DNA of 64,000 bases. It comes from Streptomyces sp. DT2A-34. GTDB lineage: Bacteria > Actinomycetota > Actinomycetes > Streptomycetales > Streptomycetaceae. The DNA lies in contig NZ_JASTWJ010000001.1 in the NCBI RefSeq assembly GCF_030499515.1, positions 1,798,001-1,862,000 of the forward strand, given 5' to 3'. A program made the position numbers and the translations under genes. Below the pieces are notes generated by a model. The model was given only the letters and a program-made list of their open reading frames with translations, had not been told where the DNA came from and ran no database searches. Positions within the stretch are counted from its first letter, which is position 1. The number at the start of each line of letters is the position of its first letter. Positions 16,851-27,536 of this stretch are shown piece by piece.

Positions 16851-18152
16851 TCAACGAGGGAATCCCCAATTGCCGTTCTGCCAGGCGACGTCGGCGGGAG
16901 TGAGCGGATTCATAGCCGTGACGTCCCTCGGGACGACGGAGAATCCCTGCCAGTGGACCGGCATGGGCTGCTGGTCCTCGTCCCGCACGATGTGGTGGAA
17001 GCCCACGTTGGCCCAGACGACCGGGCGCGTGAGGTTCTGGCCGTTGACCCACTTGTCGACGGACTTGGGGTGGCTGCCCGCGCACCCCGGGTTGTGGCTG
17101 GCGAACTTCTCGCAGCTGTTGTACTGCGTGAAGTAGAAGTCGTGCTTGGTGAAGCTACGCCCCGGGAACTTCGTGCTGATGCCGGGGACGATCTCGTAGG
17201 ACCGGGCGTGTCCGTCCTTGTTCTTGCCGGTCGCGCTGACCACACGCCACCAGCGGTAGTTCTTGGCGTCGCCCGTCAGCTCCTTGGTGACCTTGGTGGC
17301 GGTGGTCTTGGTCTTCGGGCGCCCCTGTCCGGTGGTGACGGCCGAGTCGTACTGCTCGACGCGGTTCTTGGTGGAGCCGTCGAGCGCGAAGTCCAGCCGC
17401 CAGAAGACGTTGTGGCTGTGGCTGGTGGCCTTCGCCCGGGCACCCTTGCCGATCGGCCAGCCGCGGCCGTCGCCGGCGTCGTAGTCGTCGTAGGAGAGGC
17501 TGCCGGTCGCGCCGACGTTCATGTTGATGGCGCCGTCGTCCTGGAAGCGCCACTCGGTGATGTACTCGTACCAGCCGACCTGGTTGACCGTGTAGACGAG
17601 CAGGTCCTTGCCCTGGGCGTGGTAGGTCTTGTTCCCGTCGTTCATACGGTAGGCGTGGCCCCGGGAGCGGGTGGTGGTGCACAGGCCCTTGACGTTGGGG
17701 TCCTCGGTCCAGGCATCGGGGACCTTGACCGTCTTGATGGTGCCGCCCGGGCACTCGCCCGGCGACAGTGCCATCAGGCCCTGGGCGAAGGGCTGGCCCG
17801 TCAGGTCGTCGAACTCGTTCTTCCCGTCGTCGTAAGGGACGTGGATCTGTCCGAGCCTGGCGCTGTTGAGGACCTTGATCGGCTTGGTCTCCCCCTTGGG
17901 CTGGTAGGAGATGTGGTCCAGGACGAGTCCGGCCTTGCCGTCGTAGCGCCAGCACATCCGCCAGGTGGTGCCGCCGGAGAGCTTCTGCTCGATGCGGTAG
18001 GCGGCGCTGCAGTCGGCGGCCGCCGCGGGGGCGGCTTTCGGCTGGGCGGCGGCCGGTCCGGCGGCGGTCGTCACGCCGGCGGCCAGAGTGGCCACGGTCA
18101 GGCCCACGGCCGCCGCCCGCCTGCGGGCACGGCTCATTCTGTTCACGCGCAT
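16851..18152 (-). CDS. Secreted copper amine oxidase-like protein, catalytic-domain half
   Basis: 433 residues with a signal peptide (about 1-36, basic start then ATLAAGVTTAAGPAAA). The remainder aligns by eye with domain 4 of copper amine oxidases: WRMCWRYDGKAGLVLDH, GQIHVPYDDG, the quinone-site region VGWYEYITEWRFQDDG, the H-x-H copper pair in SHSHNVFWRLDF, and the last His in NVGFHHIVRDED..PMP. The usual quinone motif is N-Y-D/E, and here the Asn is Trp while the Tyr is kept. The segment that normally carries the catalytic-base Asp (CxxEEDxG) reads CTTTRSRG. It follows the gene for the matching N-terminal domains by 69 bases, so the two probably form one operon and one complex. Confidence 0.75.
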   Translation of the reverse strand: MRVNRMSRARRRAAAVGLTVATLAAGVTTAAGPAAAQPKAAPAAAADCSAAYRIEQKLSGGTTWRMCWRYDGKAGLVLDHISYQPKGETKPIKVLNSARLGQIHVPYDDGKNEFDDLTGQPFAQGLMALSPGECPGGTIKTVKVPDAWTEDPNVKGLCTTTRSRGHAYRMNDGNKTYHAQGKDLLVYTVNQVGWYEYITEWRFQDDGAINMNVGATGSLSYDDYDAGDGRGWPIGKGARAKATSHSHNVFWRLDFALDGSTKNRVEQYDSAVTTGQGRPKTKTTATKVTKELTGDAKNYRWWRVVSATGKNKDGHARSYEIVPGISTKFPGRSFTKHDFYFTQYNSCEKFASHNPGCAGSHPKSVDKWVNGQNLTRPVVWANVGFHHIVRDEDQQPMPVHWQGFSVVPRDVTAMNPLTPADVAWQNGNWGFPR

Positions 18153-18221
18153 GAAGAAGTGACTCCCTTACAGGAGGTGCAAGTACTGGGATGCGAGTCG
18201 GAAAAGTGAACGGAGAGCCGT

Positions 18222-19037
18222 TCAGCCGTCGAGCTTGGCGACCTTGCGAGCGCTCAGGTCGATCACCAGAGCCCGGGTGTCGATCCACGGGCCGTTCTTG
18301 ACCTTCACGAACAGCCGGACGCAGCGGTGCTCACCGCACTTGTCGAGAGCGGCGGACTGGGCGCCCGGATCGGCCCGGTAAATGCCGGCGCTGAGCTGGA
18401 GCTGGTCCGGGGAGGTGAGCTCCTTGCCGATGGCGTCCTTGTAGTCGGCCTTCAGGTCCGCGCCCAGCGGGTCGGCGATCAGGAGCCTGGCCGCCTCGAT
18501 GCCCTCGGCGCGACTCGGGGGCGGCTGGACGCCCTGCGCGGTGTAGGACTTCTCGACCTTCCCCGTGTCGAGATTGACGGTCTTCGTCACGAGGGAGTCG
18601 TTCTTGTAGTCGTAGAACGTCACCTCGGCCCGGCGCGGCACGTTCGAGGAGTCCAGTTCGTCGGCCTCCGGGTCGGCAAGGCCGACGCTGAGCCGCTGGG
18701 CGCCTCGGTCACCTTCGACGTCCTCTCCGGCGTTGCGCAACTGCCGGTCGGCCGCGATGCTCGCGACGCGGTCGATCTCGTCGTCGGTCAGCGGATCGCT
18801 GCCCTTGCCCTTCTCCCCCTCGCTCGGCGCCTCCTCGACGACGCCCGGCGCCACCGCGCCGGGCCCCTGTCCCTGGGCCGCCTGCTGGGCCGACTGGCCG
18901 CTGCTGTCGGTCCCTCCCGCCGTGTCGGCCCCCGCCGTGCCCGGCAGGGTGATTCCGACCATCACGGCGGTTCCCGCCACCGCGATGGCCGCACCGGCCA
19001 CCACCTTGCCCAGATGGCGGTGCACTATCTTGCGCAC
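18222..19037 (-). CDS. Secreted protein resembling amine oxidase N-terminal domains
   Basis: 271 residues with a signal peptide (about 1-38) and a Gln/Gly/Ser-rich linker. The rest reads like the cystatin-like D2 and D3 domains of copper amine oxidases: DPLTDDEIDRVASIA, then RRAEVTFYDY..TKTVNLDTGKVEK, EGIEAARLLIADPLG, and a D3-like end RLFVKVKNGPWIDTRALVIDL. It contains no copper or quinone site. GTG start at 19037 with GGGGGAAG upstream; it is the first gene of the pair. The most economical reading is that this protein and the downstream domain-4 protein replace a single polypeptide. It is often labelled simply as a Tat-signal or hypothetical protein. Confidence 0.7.
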   Translation of the reverse strand: MRKIVHRHLGKVVAGAAIAVAGTAVMVGITLPGTAGADTAGGTDSSGQSAQQAAQGQGPGAVAPGVVEEAPSEGEKGKGSDPLTDDEIDRVASIAADRQLRNAGEDVEGDRGAQRLSVGLADPEADELDSSNVPRRAEVTFYDYKNDSLVTKTVNLDTGKVEKSYTAQGVQPPPSRAEGIEAARLLIADPLGADLKADYKDAIGKELTSPDQLQLSAGIYRADPGAQSAALDKCGEHRCVRLFVKVKNGPWIDTRALVIDLSARKVAKLDG

Positions 19038-19218
19038 ATCTTCCCCCTACTCCCCCTATGCCCTCGGGAGTACGTGATTGCCCCACTGGTTCGGCATACC
19101 GCGTATGCACTGGTCGACCGGTAAGAGGGACGTAAGTCATAGGTGGTTCCATCACTTTCGGGGAGACTCGACAGCAAGGCGCCCCCGACGGCGCGCTCCA
19201 GCTGAAAGAGTCGTGTCC

Positions 19219-21378
<2,160 letters not shown>

Positions 21379-21532
21379 GACGGTGTGTCGGTGCGTCCGG
21401 TGTACGACGCCGGGCGCGCCGTCCGCGCGGGGGCGGATTCACGTCGGGACGGTACCGGTTCGTCGTTCCGACAGTGGCCCACGTGGAGGCGCCGATGACA
21501 CGAACGGCGTCCGGGCGGGTACGTAGCTTTCC

Positions 21533-23896
21533 ATGACACCTGAGCGACCCGACCCGATGGTGCCGACTTCCACCTACCGGCTGCAGCTGCAGCCCGCGTT
21601 CCCGTTCGAGGCCGCGGCGGCGGCCGTGCCGTATGTGGCCTCGCTCGGCGTTTCGCACCTGCATCTGTCCCCCGTCCTGGAGGCGGTCCCGGGGTCGGGG
21701 CACGGCTACGACGTCGTGGACCACGCGCGCGTGCGCGAGGAACTGGGTGGCGAGGAGGGGCTGCGCGCGCTGGCGCGTAGCGCGCGCGAGCACGGCCTGG
21801 GTCTGGTGGTGGACATCGTGCCGAACCACATGGCCATGGCCCCGCGGCACAACCGCGCGCTGTGGGAGGTGCTGCGCGAGGGCCCCAAGTCGCCGTACGC
21901 GCGGTGGTTCGACATCGACTGGGAGGCGCAGGGCGGCCAGGTGCTGCTGCCGGTGCTGGGGCACCCGCTGGGCGAGGAGCTCGGCCGCGTGGAGGTGGAC
22001 GGCGACGTCCTGCGCTACTACGACCAGGTGCTCCCGCTGCGCGAGGGCACTGAGGACCTGCCACTGCCGCAGCTCCTGGACGCCCAGTGGTACCGGCCGG
22101 TGTGGTGGCGGCTGGCCCGTACGGAGCTCAACTACCGGCGGTTCTTCAGCATCTCGGAGCTGATCGGGGTGCGGGTCGAGGACCCGGAGGTGTTCGAGGC
22201 CACCCACGCCAAGATCCTGCAGCTCCTGCACGAGGGCGTGATCGACGGGCTGCGCATCGACCACCCCGACGGCCTCGCCGACCCCGACGGCTATCTCCAG
22301 CGCCTCCACGAGGCGACCGGCGGACGCTGGACCGTGGTGGAGAAGATCCTGTCGGACGGGGAGCATCTGCCGGCCTCCTGGCCCGTCGCGGGCACCACCG
22401 GCTACGACGCCCTGCGGCACATCGACGGCCTGTTCACCGACCCGGCGGGCTTCGGGGAACTTCTCGGCCAGTACCGGCGGTTCGCGGCCCCGCAGACGGA
22501 CCGGGGCGGCGACTGGGAGGCGACGGTGCGGCGGGCGGCGTACAAGGTGCTCACGCACGAACTGGCCACCGAGGTCGACCGGCTGACGCGGGTGGCGCAC
22601 CGCGTGTGTGCCACCTCCCCGGAGCCCGCCCTGCGCGACCGCGCGCCCTGGGCGCTGCGCACCGCGCTGCAGGAGCTCCTCGTCCGGCTGGAGGTCTACC
22701 GGCCGTACGTCTCCGGTGACGCGGCCCGTGTCGTCACCGAGGAGGCCGCTGCCGAGGCCCGGCTCGCCTTCGTCGTGCCCGAGGAGGCCGGCGCGGTCGA
22801 CGTCGTGCGCGAGCTGGTGCTCGGGCGGGCCGGTGACGGGCCGGAGCACCTGGAGTTCCGGACGCGGTTCGCGCAGACGGCGTCGGCGCTGCGCGCCAAG
22901 TCCGTGGAGGACACGGCGTTCTACCGCTATGTGCCGCTGCTGTCGGCGACCGAGGTGGGCGGAAATCCGGGGAGCCCTGCCGTCTCGCCCGACGAGTTCC
23001 ACGCGTACTGCGCGCGCGTGCAGCGCGACTGGCCCCTCACCGGGACGGTCGCGTCGACGCACGACACCAAGCGCAGTGCCGACGTACGGGCCGCGCTGGC
23101 CGTGCTCACCGAGTGCCCGGAGCGCTGGGCGGACGTCCTGGCCGAGGTGACGCGCGACGGCGAGGGCGTACCGGACGCGCAACTGGCGTGGGCGGCCTGG
23201 CAGACGGTGTTCGGGCTCGGCGATGCGGCTGTCGACCGCGTGCAGGGGGCCCTGTTGAAGCATGTGCGCGAGGCAGGGCTGTTCACGAGCTGGACGGAGC
23301 AGGAGCCACCGTACGAGGAGGCGGTGGCGGAGTTCGTCGCGGCGGGGCCGTGCGGGGCGCCGTACGCGCGCGTGGCCGCCTTCCGGGGCAGCCTGGAGCC
23401 GCACATCCGGGCGAACATGCTGGGCATGGCCCTGGCCCAGCTGACGATGCCGGGCGTCCCCGATGTGTACCAGGGCACCGAGGGCGAGTACCGGGCACTG
23501 GTCGACCCCGACAACCGGCGGGCCGTACGGTTCCCGCACGAGGATCCGGGCGAGAAGGGTGCGTTGACGGCGTCGGTGCTACGGCTGCGCAGGCGGCGCC
23601 CCGAGGTGTTCGGTGACTCGGCGTCGTACGTGCCCTTGGCCGCCGAGGGGCCGTCGGCCGGGCACTGTGTGGCCTTCGTGCGCTCCGGCGAGGTGGTCAC
23701 CGCCGTGACGCGGCTGTCGCTGCGGCTGGCGCGGTCGGGTGGCTGGCGTGACACGGTGCTGGCGCTGCCGCCGGGGCGGTGGGCCGACGCGCTGGCTCCG
23801 GAGCGGGAGTTCAGCGGGCACGCGCGCGTGGCGGAGCTGTTCGAGCGGCTGCCCGTTGCGTTGCTGGAGCGGGTCGGCGTGGAGGAGTCGGTGTGA
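21533..23896 (+). CDS. treY: Maltooligosyl trehalose synthase
   Basis: 787-residue GH13 enzyme that rearranges the reducing-end alpha-1,4 bond of a maltooligosaccharide to alpha-1,1, giving maltooligosyl trehalose. The four GH13 regions are DIVPNHMA (near residue 87), LRIDHPDGLADP (nucleophile Asp, near 240), the EKIL acid (near 270) and STHDTKRSADVR (near 500). The N-terminus PTSTYRLQL and the DVYQGTE motif near residue 640 are typical of TreY. ATG at 21533. It follows glgX by 154 bases. Its usual partner treZ is 4.4 kb downstream on the same strand, beyond a peptidase/inhibitor island. Confidence 0.93.
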   Translation: MTPERPDPMVPTSTYRLQLQPAFPFEAAAAAVPYVASLGVSHLHLSPVLEAVPGSGHGYDVVDHARVREELGGEEGLRALARSAREHGLGLVVDIVPNHMAMAPRHNRALWEVLREGPKSPYARWFDIDWEAQGGQVLLPVLGHPLGEELGRVEVDGDVLRYYDQVLPLREGTEDLPLPQLLDAQWYRPVWWRLARTELNYRRFFSISELIGVRVEDPEVFEATHAKILQLLHEGVIDGLRIDHPDGLADPDGYLQRLHEATGGRWTVVEKILSDGEHLPASWPVAGTTGYDALRHIDGLFTDPAGFGELLGQYRRFAAPQTDRGGDWEATVRRAAYKVLTHELATEVDRLTRVAHRVCATSPEPALRDRAPWALRTALQELLVRLEVYRPYVSGDAARVVTEEAAAEARLAFVVPEEAGAVDVVRELVLGRAGDGPEHLEFRTRFAQTASALRAKSVEDTAFYRYVPLLSATEVGGNPGSPAVSPDEFHAYCARVQRDWPLTGTVASTHDTKRSADVRAALAVLTECPERWADVLAEVTRDGEGVPDAQLAWAAWQTVFGLGDAAVDRVQGALLKHVREAGLFTSWTEQEPPYEEAVAEFVAAGPCGAPYARVAAFRGSLEPHIRANMLGMALAQLTMPGVPDVYQGTEGEYRALVDPDNRRAVRFPHEDPGEKGALTASVLRLRRRRPEVFGDSASYVPLAAEGPSAGHCVAFVRSGEVVTAVTRLSLRLARSGGWRDTVLALPPGRWADALAPEREFSGHARVAELFERLPVALLERVGVEESV

Positions 23897-24312
23897 GCGG
23901 GCCGAGCGGACGTACTGCCGTACGGCGCGCCCATGGAGCACACTCTCGGGCGCGTACGGCTGTCCCGCGCGCCGTGATGTCCTGCCGGCGACCGGCTCGG
24001 GCCCGCGCACGCTCCCGGGGCTCGGGCACGGCGGCCGGCGCGTGGTGACGAGCGACGACGCCCTCTTCGCGCCCGCGTTCTCGACGGCCACCCTGACGCT
24101 CGTAAGTGGTGCGAACGGGTTGAAACAGGGCCCGCAATCCCCGGCAGGACAGGCCTCGCACTCCCGAGGACGGACCTCGTACTCCCGCTGACGCCGACCG
24201 CTCTGTCCTGCCGGCGGCAAATGCACCTGGGCGCCCCCAGGAGCCTCCCCCGTGAACTCCTTGACACGTAAACCAGACCATGGGGTACTGCGGATTGCGA
24301 AGCAGGGCGGAC
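23897..24312. other. Intergenic gap after treY
   Basis: About 415 bases with no convincing gene on either strand; the open frames are shadows. It probably holds the treY terminator, though I see no strong stem with a T-run, and the promoter of the M14 peptidase at its right end. Confidence 0.5.
24261..24291 (+). promoter_or_regulatory. Possible vegetative-type promoter for the M14 peptidase gene
   Basis: TTGACA at 24261-24266 matches the -35 consensus exactly; TACTGC at 24286-24291, 19 bases on, is a weak -10. If real, transcription would begin near 24298, after the first possible ATG (24280), which favours the GTG start at 24313. Confidence 0.4.
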
Positions 24313-25572
24313 GTGACGGGGGTGAGTCTCCTGCCGGAGCTGCGCTACCCAACTCTGACCGAACTGGTCCTGTCCGCCCGAGCGTTGGCCGCCCACCGGC
24401 CCGACCTGTGCGTACTCAGACAGGTGGGGGCCTCCCGGGCGGGCAGGCCCCTCCATCTGCTGTCCATAGGTCACGCGCGACACGCCGTGCTGGTGGTGGC
24501 GGGCGCGCACTCCAACGAACCGACGGGGAGCTCCACCCTGCTGGCCGTAGCCGAACGGGTCCTGCACGAGCGGGAGTTGCGGGCCGACATCTCCTGGCAC
24601 TTCCTGCTGTGCGCGGATCCCGACGGGGCGAGCCTGCACGTGACGCCGGCGCCCCGCAGCCTGTTCGACTACCACCGCGGCTTCTTCCGGCCCGCGGCCC
24701 CGGAGCAGCCGGAGTGGGCGCCGGCCGCGCTGCCGCCCGACCGGCTGCCGCCCGAGACGCGCGCGCTGACCCGGGTCATCGACGAGCTGCGCCCCTACCT
24801 TCAGGTGACCCTGCACGGCACCGACCTGGGCGGCAGCTGGGTGCAGTTGACGAAGGACGTCCCCGGTCTCGCCGAGCCGTTCGCGAAGTCCGCGGCTCAG
24901 CTGCACATCCCGGTGGAGACCGGCGCCTCGGACGCGGCGGGCTGGCCCGCGGCCGGGCCCGGGGTGCACGTGATGCCGGCGCCGGGCGCGGGCGCGGCCT
25001 ACCCGAGCATGCCGGACGACGCGCGCAGCAGCACCTGGTATCACGTGCACCGGTACGGCGGCCTGACCGCGGTCGTCGAGGTGCCGATGTGGGCGAGCGA
25101 CCTGGTGGACGACCCGGCGCCGCATCCGGACCCGGCCAGGGCGATGCGGCGGCTGGCGGTTCGGCTGCGGCGGGACGCGCTGGAGGTGGAGCGGGTGCTC
25201 GCCGAAACGCTCCCCCGCCTGGACGGCGTCGACGGTCCCCTGTTGCGGGCCGCGAAGTGGTCGCTGGAGCTGGTGCCGGGGCTGGCCGCCGACTGGATGC
25301 ACACGCCGCCCGCCGACGACACCATGGCCTACGTCGGGAGCGTGGACGCCTTCGGGCGGCGGCTGCCACTGCGGGCGGCGGCCATGCTGCTGCGTGTCCT
25401 GGAGGCGACCGGCGACCGCGCGGCGCAGCCGCTCGAACGCCTCGTGGCGACCTGGAGCGACGCCTTCGCCGAACGCTTCCGCGCCCGCTGGGTGCCGCTG
25501 GAGCACCAGGTCGAGCACCAGTCCCGGACGGTCGTCGCGGCCGCGCTGCACGCACGTGACCGGGCGGCGTGA
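24313..25572 (+). CDS. M14-family zinc metallopeptidase (paralogue 1)
   Basis: About 419 residues of a carboxypeptidase-like M14 enzyme without a signal peptide. Zinc ligands are visible as AGAHSNEPTG (H..E) near residue 70 and the His of VTLHGTDLGG near 165; the catalytic Glu is probably in VVEVPMW near 255. The N-terminus LPELRYPTLTELV matches that of the second peptidase on the opposite strand (LPPLLRYPTVDEL), and both share the order of all motifs, so they are paralogues. The start is uncertain: ATG at 24280 lacks a ribosome binding site, while GTG at 24313 has CAGGGCGG upstream. The two paralogues converge on the small SSI gene. Substrates are unknown; relatives act on peptides or on N-acyl amino acids. 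Confidence 0.78.
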   Translation: MTGVSLLPELRYPTLTELVLSARALAAHRPDLCVLRQVGASRAGRPLHLLSIGHARHAVLVVAGAHSNEPTGSSTLLAVAERVLHERELRADISWHFLLCADPDGASLHVTPAPRSLFDYHRGFFRPAAPEQPEWAPAALPPDRLPPETRALTRVIDELRPYLQVTLHGTDLGGSWVQLTKDVPGLAEPFAKSAAQLHIPVETGASDAAGWPAAGPGVHVMPAPGAGAAYPSMPDDARSSTWYHVHRYGGLTAVVEVPMWASDLVDDPAPHPDPARAMRRLAVRLRRDALEVERVLAETLPRLDGVDGPLLRAAKWSLELVPGLAADWMHTPPADDTMAYVGSVDAFGRRLPLRAAAMLLRVLEATGDRAAQPLERLVATWSDAFAERFRARWVPLEHQVEHQSRTVVAAALHARDRAA

Positions 25573-25617
25573 GCCACGCCGACGGCACACGCGCGTGCAG
25601 CGCCGTGCCGTAGGGCG

Positions 25618-26031
25618 TCAGTGGTCCAGGGCGAACACCGCGCCCGTCCGGGCGGACATCCCGCATCCGTTCGAGAACGTCTCCCGGTACTCGACCGGGC
25701 GTCCGTTCCACTCTCCGCGCGCGTGGGCGGTCACCGGCGCGTAGATCATCGGGCAGAAGGCGTCCTTGCGCTGGAGTCGGCCGATGTCGCCGCCCACCCT
25801 GTCGAGCTGCTCGCAGGCCTCGGCCGCCTTGCCGTGGCCCTGCGGCGGATCGCACAGCAGCAGCCTGCCGGGCGCCTCACCGTGGGGGGCGTCGCCACGG
25901 GTGACCGTGACGAAGAGCCAGTTGACGGGGTCGGAGGCCTGGGCCGTCGCCTCGGGCGCGGCGGCGCCCAGGGCGAGGGCGGCGGCTGCCGTGAGCAGAG
26001 TGCCTCGTACGGCTGTGATGCATCGCGTCAT
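25618..26031 (-). CDS. Subtilisin inhibitor-like protein (SSI family)
   Basis: 137-residue secreted protein: signal peptide at about 1-30, then an SSI domain of the usual 105-110 residues. Four Cys occupy the family positions (LLCDPPQG..EAC and AFCPMIY..SNGC), and the reactive-site loop CPMIYAPV has Met at P1 as in the founding SSI. The C-terminus ends VFALDH, like SSI. Such proteins form tight complexes with extracellular subtilisins and transglutaminase-activating proteases. Its ATG (26031) overlaps the stop of the upstream M14 peptidase gene, so it is translated by coupling from that mRNA. That gene has a TTA codon, which would place the inhibitor under bldA influence. Confidence 0.93.
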   Translation of the reverse strand: MTRCITAVRGTLLTAAAALALGAAAPEATAQASDPVNWLFVTVTRGDAPHGEAPGRLLLCDPPQGHGKAAEACEQLDRVGGDIGRLQRKDAFCPMIYAPVTAHARGEWNGRPVEYRETFSNGCGMSARTGAVFALDH

Positions 26032-27398
26032 TCCCGATGCATCGGCACGGCGGCCCCGGCATTCCACCCCGACTCACCCGAACGAGAGCACGCGGACGCG
26101 TGCCGCGTGGCGAGTTCGAACGCGGCGAGCACCACCCGCGACTGGTACTCCACCTGGCGCGCGACCGGTATCCAGCGCGCTCCGCAGCCGTCGCGGTAGT
26201 CGTCGCACCACTCGTCGAGAAGCCGGTCCAGTTCCGGCAGCACCCGGGCCGGGTCGCGCCCGGCGCCGGTCACGAGCTGGTGCAGCAGTCCGGCCGTCCG
26301 CAGGGCGAGGCGCCGTCCGGCGATGCGCAGGGCGGCCAGGTGGGCGGTGCTGAGCGGCGGAAGGGGTCGTGCGCCGCCTGGGTCCTCGACGTCGGGGTCC
26401 CAGGTGTCGGCGAGCCCGGGGCAGACCAGTAAATAGTCGTCGACCGGAGCGAGCAGCCGGGCCGTCTCCGGGCCGGCGGGAAGGTGGGGCCGCAGGCGCT
26501 CCAGCAGCCGCTGCAGGAGGCGAGCGTCGTGGCGCAGTGTGTGACTCACCCTGCGCAGGACCGTTTCCTCATCTGCGGGCGGAGTACCGTCCTCCACCGC
26601 GGCGACACCCCACATGGGGGCCTCGACGACCGCCGTGACGGTGCCGTGCCGGTGCGGATGGAACCAGGTCGACTCGACGGCCGCCTCGGTGATGGCGGCG
26701 GCCAGACCGCCCCGGCGGGGCCTGGGGATCCGGTAGACGGCGGGTCCCAGTGCCGGCCAGTACAGGGTGTCGTAGGGGCCGAGCTCGCGCGGGATGCCGA
26801 GGCGGGCGGCGGTGTGCGCGACGCGCTGGGCGAGGCCGGGCAGGTCGTGGGTCAGCTCGACGAAGCCGCCGCCGACGTCGACGTCGTGCAGGGAGCACTG
26901 GAGGAAGGGCCGCAGTTCGTCCTGGAGGTCGAGCAGGGCACGGGTCTCGGGCAGTGTGGCGGCGTCCGCGCCGTCGGGCAGCCACTCGGGCTGCTCCAGG
27001 AAGCCCGGCCGGAAGAAGTGCCGGAAGTAGCCGCCGAGGGCGTACGGGCCGTGCAGCCAGCCCTCGTTGCGGCGCAGGCCGTCGGGGTCCAGGCACAGCA
27101 GCAGGTTCCAGGTGGCGTCGGCGCCCTCGTGCAGGCGGGGGTCGGCCAGCACCCGTTCGGCCAGGCGCAGCACGGTGGCGCCGCCCACGGGTTCGTTGGC
27201 GTGCGGGCCGGCCACGACGAGGGCCTGGCGGCTGCCGTGGCCGACGGACAGCAGCCACAGGGGCGTGCCCGCGCGGGACGTCCCCACGCGGCGCAGCCGC
27301 GCGTCACGGGGGCGGCGGGCGACGAGCGCGGCCGCCCGTGCGCCCAGCTCGTCGACGGTCGGGTAGCGGAGGAGTGGCGGCAGGGCACACCTCCACAA
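26028..27398 (-). CDS. M14-family zinc metallopeptidase (paralogue 2), TTA codon
   Basis: 456-residue M14 enzyme, paralogue of the convergent gene at 24313. Motifs: VAGPHANEPVGG (zinc His and Glu) near residue 70, SLHDVD (third ligand) near 163, AVVEAPMW (catalytic Glu) near 262. No signal peptide is visible, so cytoplasmic unless the start is wrong. The frame opens with TTG at 27398, a weak start; a GGAGG lies only a few codons in, so a nearby alternative such as CTG is possible. Codon 323 (26430-26432) is TTA, read only by the bldA tRNA in Streptomyces. The stop overlaps the start of the SSI gene (ATGA). Confidence 0.78.
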   Translation of the reverse strand: MWRCALPPLLRYPTVDELGARAAALVARRPRDARLRRVGTSRAGTPLWLLSVGHGSRQALVVAGPHANEPVGGATVLRLAERVLADPRLHEGADATWNLLLCLDPDGLRRNEGWLHGPYALGGYFRHFFRPGFLEQPEWLPDGADAATLPETRALLDLQDELRPFLQCSLHDVDVGGGFVELTHDLPGLAQRVAHTAARLGIPRELGPYDTLYWPALGPAVYRIPRPRRGGLAAAITEAAVESTWFHPHRHGTVTAVVEAPMWGVAAVEDGTPPADEETVLRRVSHTLRHDARLLQRLLERLRPHLPAGPETARLLAPVDDYLLVCPGLADTWDPDVEDPGGARPLPPLSTAHLAALRIAGRRLALRTAGLLHQLVTGAGRDPARVLPELDRLLDEWCDDYRDGCGARWIPVARQVEYQSRVVLAAFELATRHASACSRSGESGWNAGAAVPMHRE

Positions 27399-27536
27399 TG
27401 CGGTGCCGTCGATTCACCTGGTGTGCACGGTGTACGCACAGTCAGTCACGAGTTGACGACCACTTCAACACCACAGGGGGCAAAGGGACTTGAGTCAACG
27501 CATCAAGTAAGGCCAAGGCCAGAGGTAAGGTTCGGC

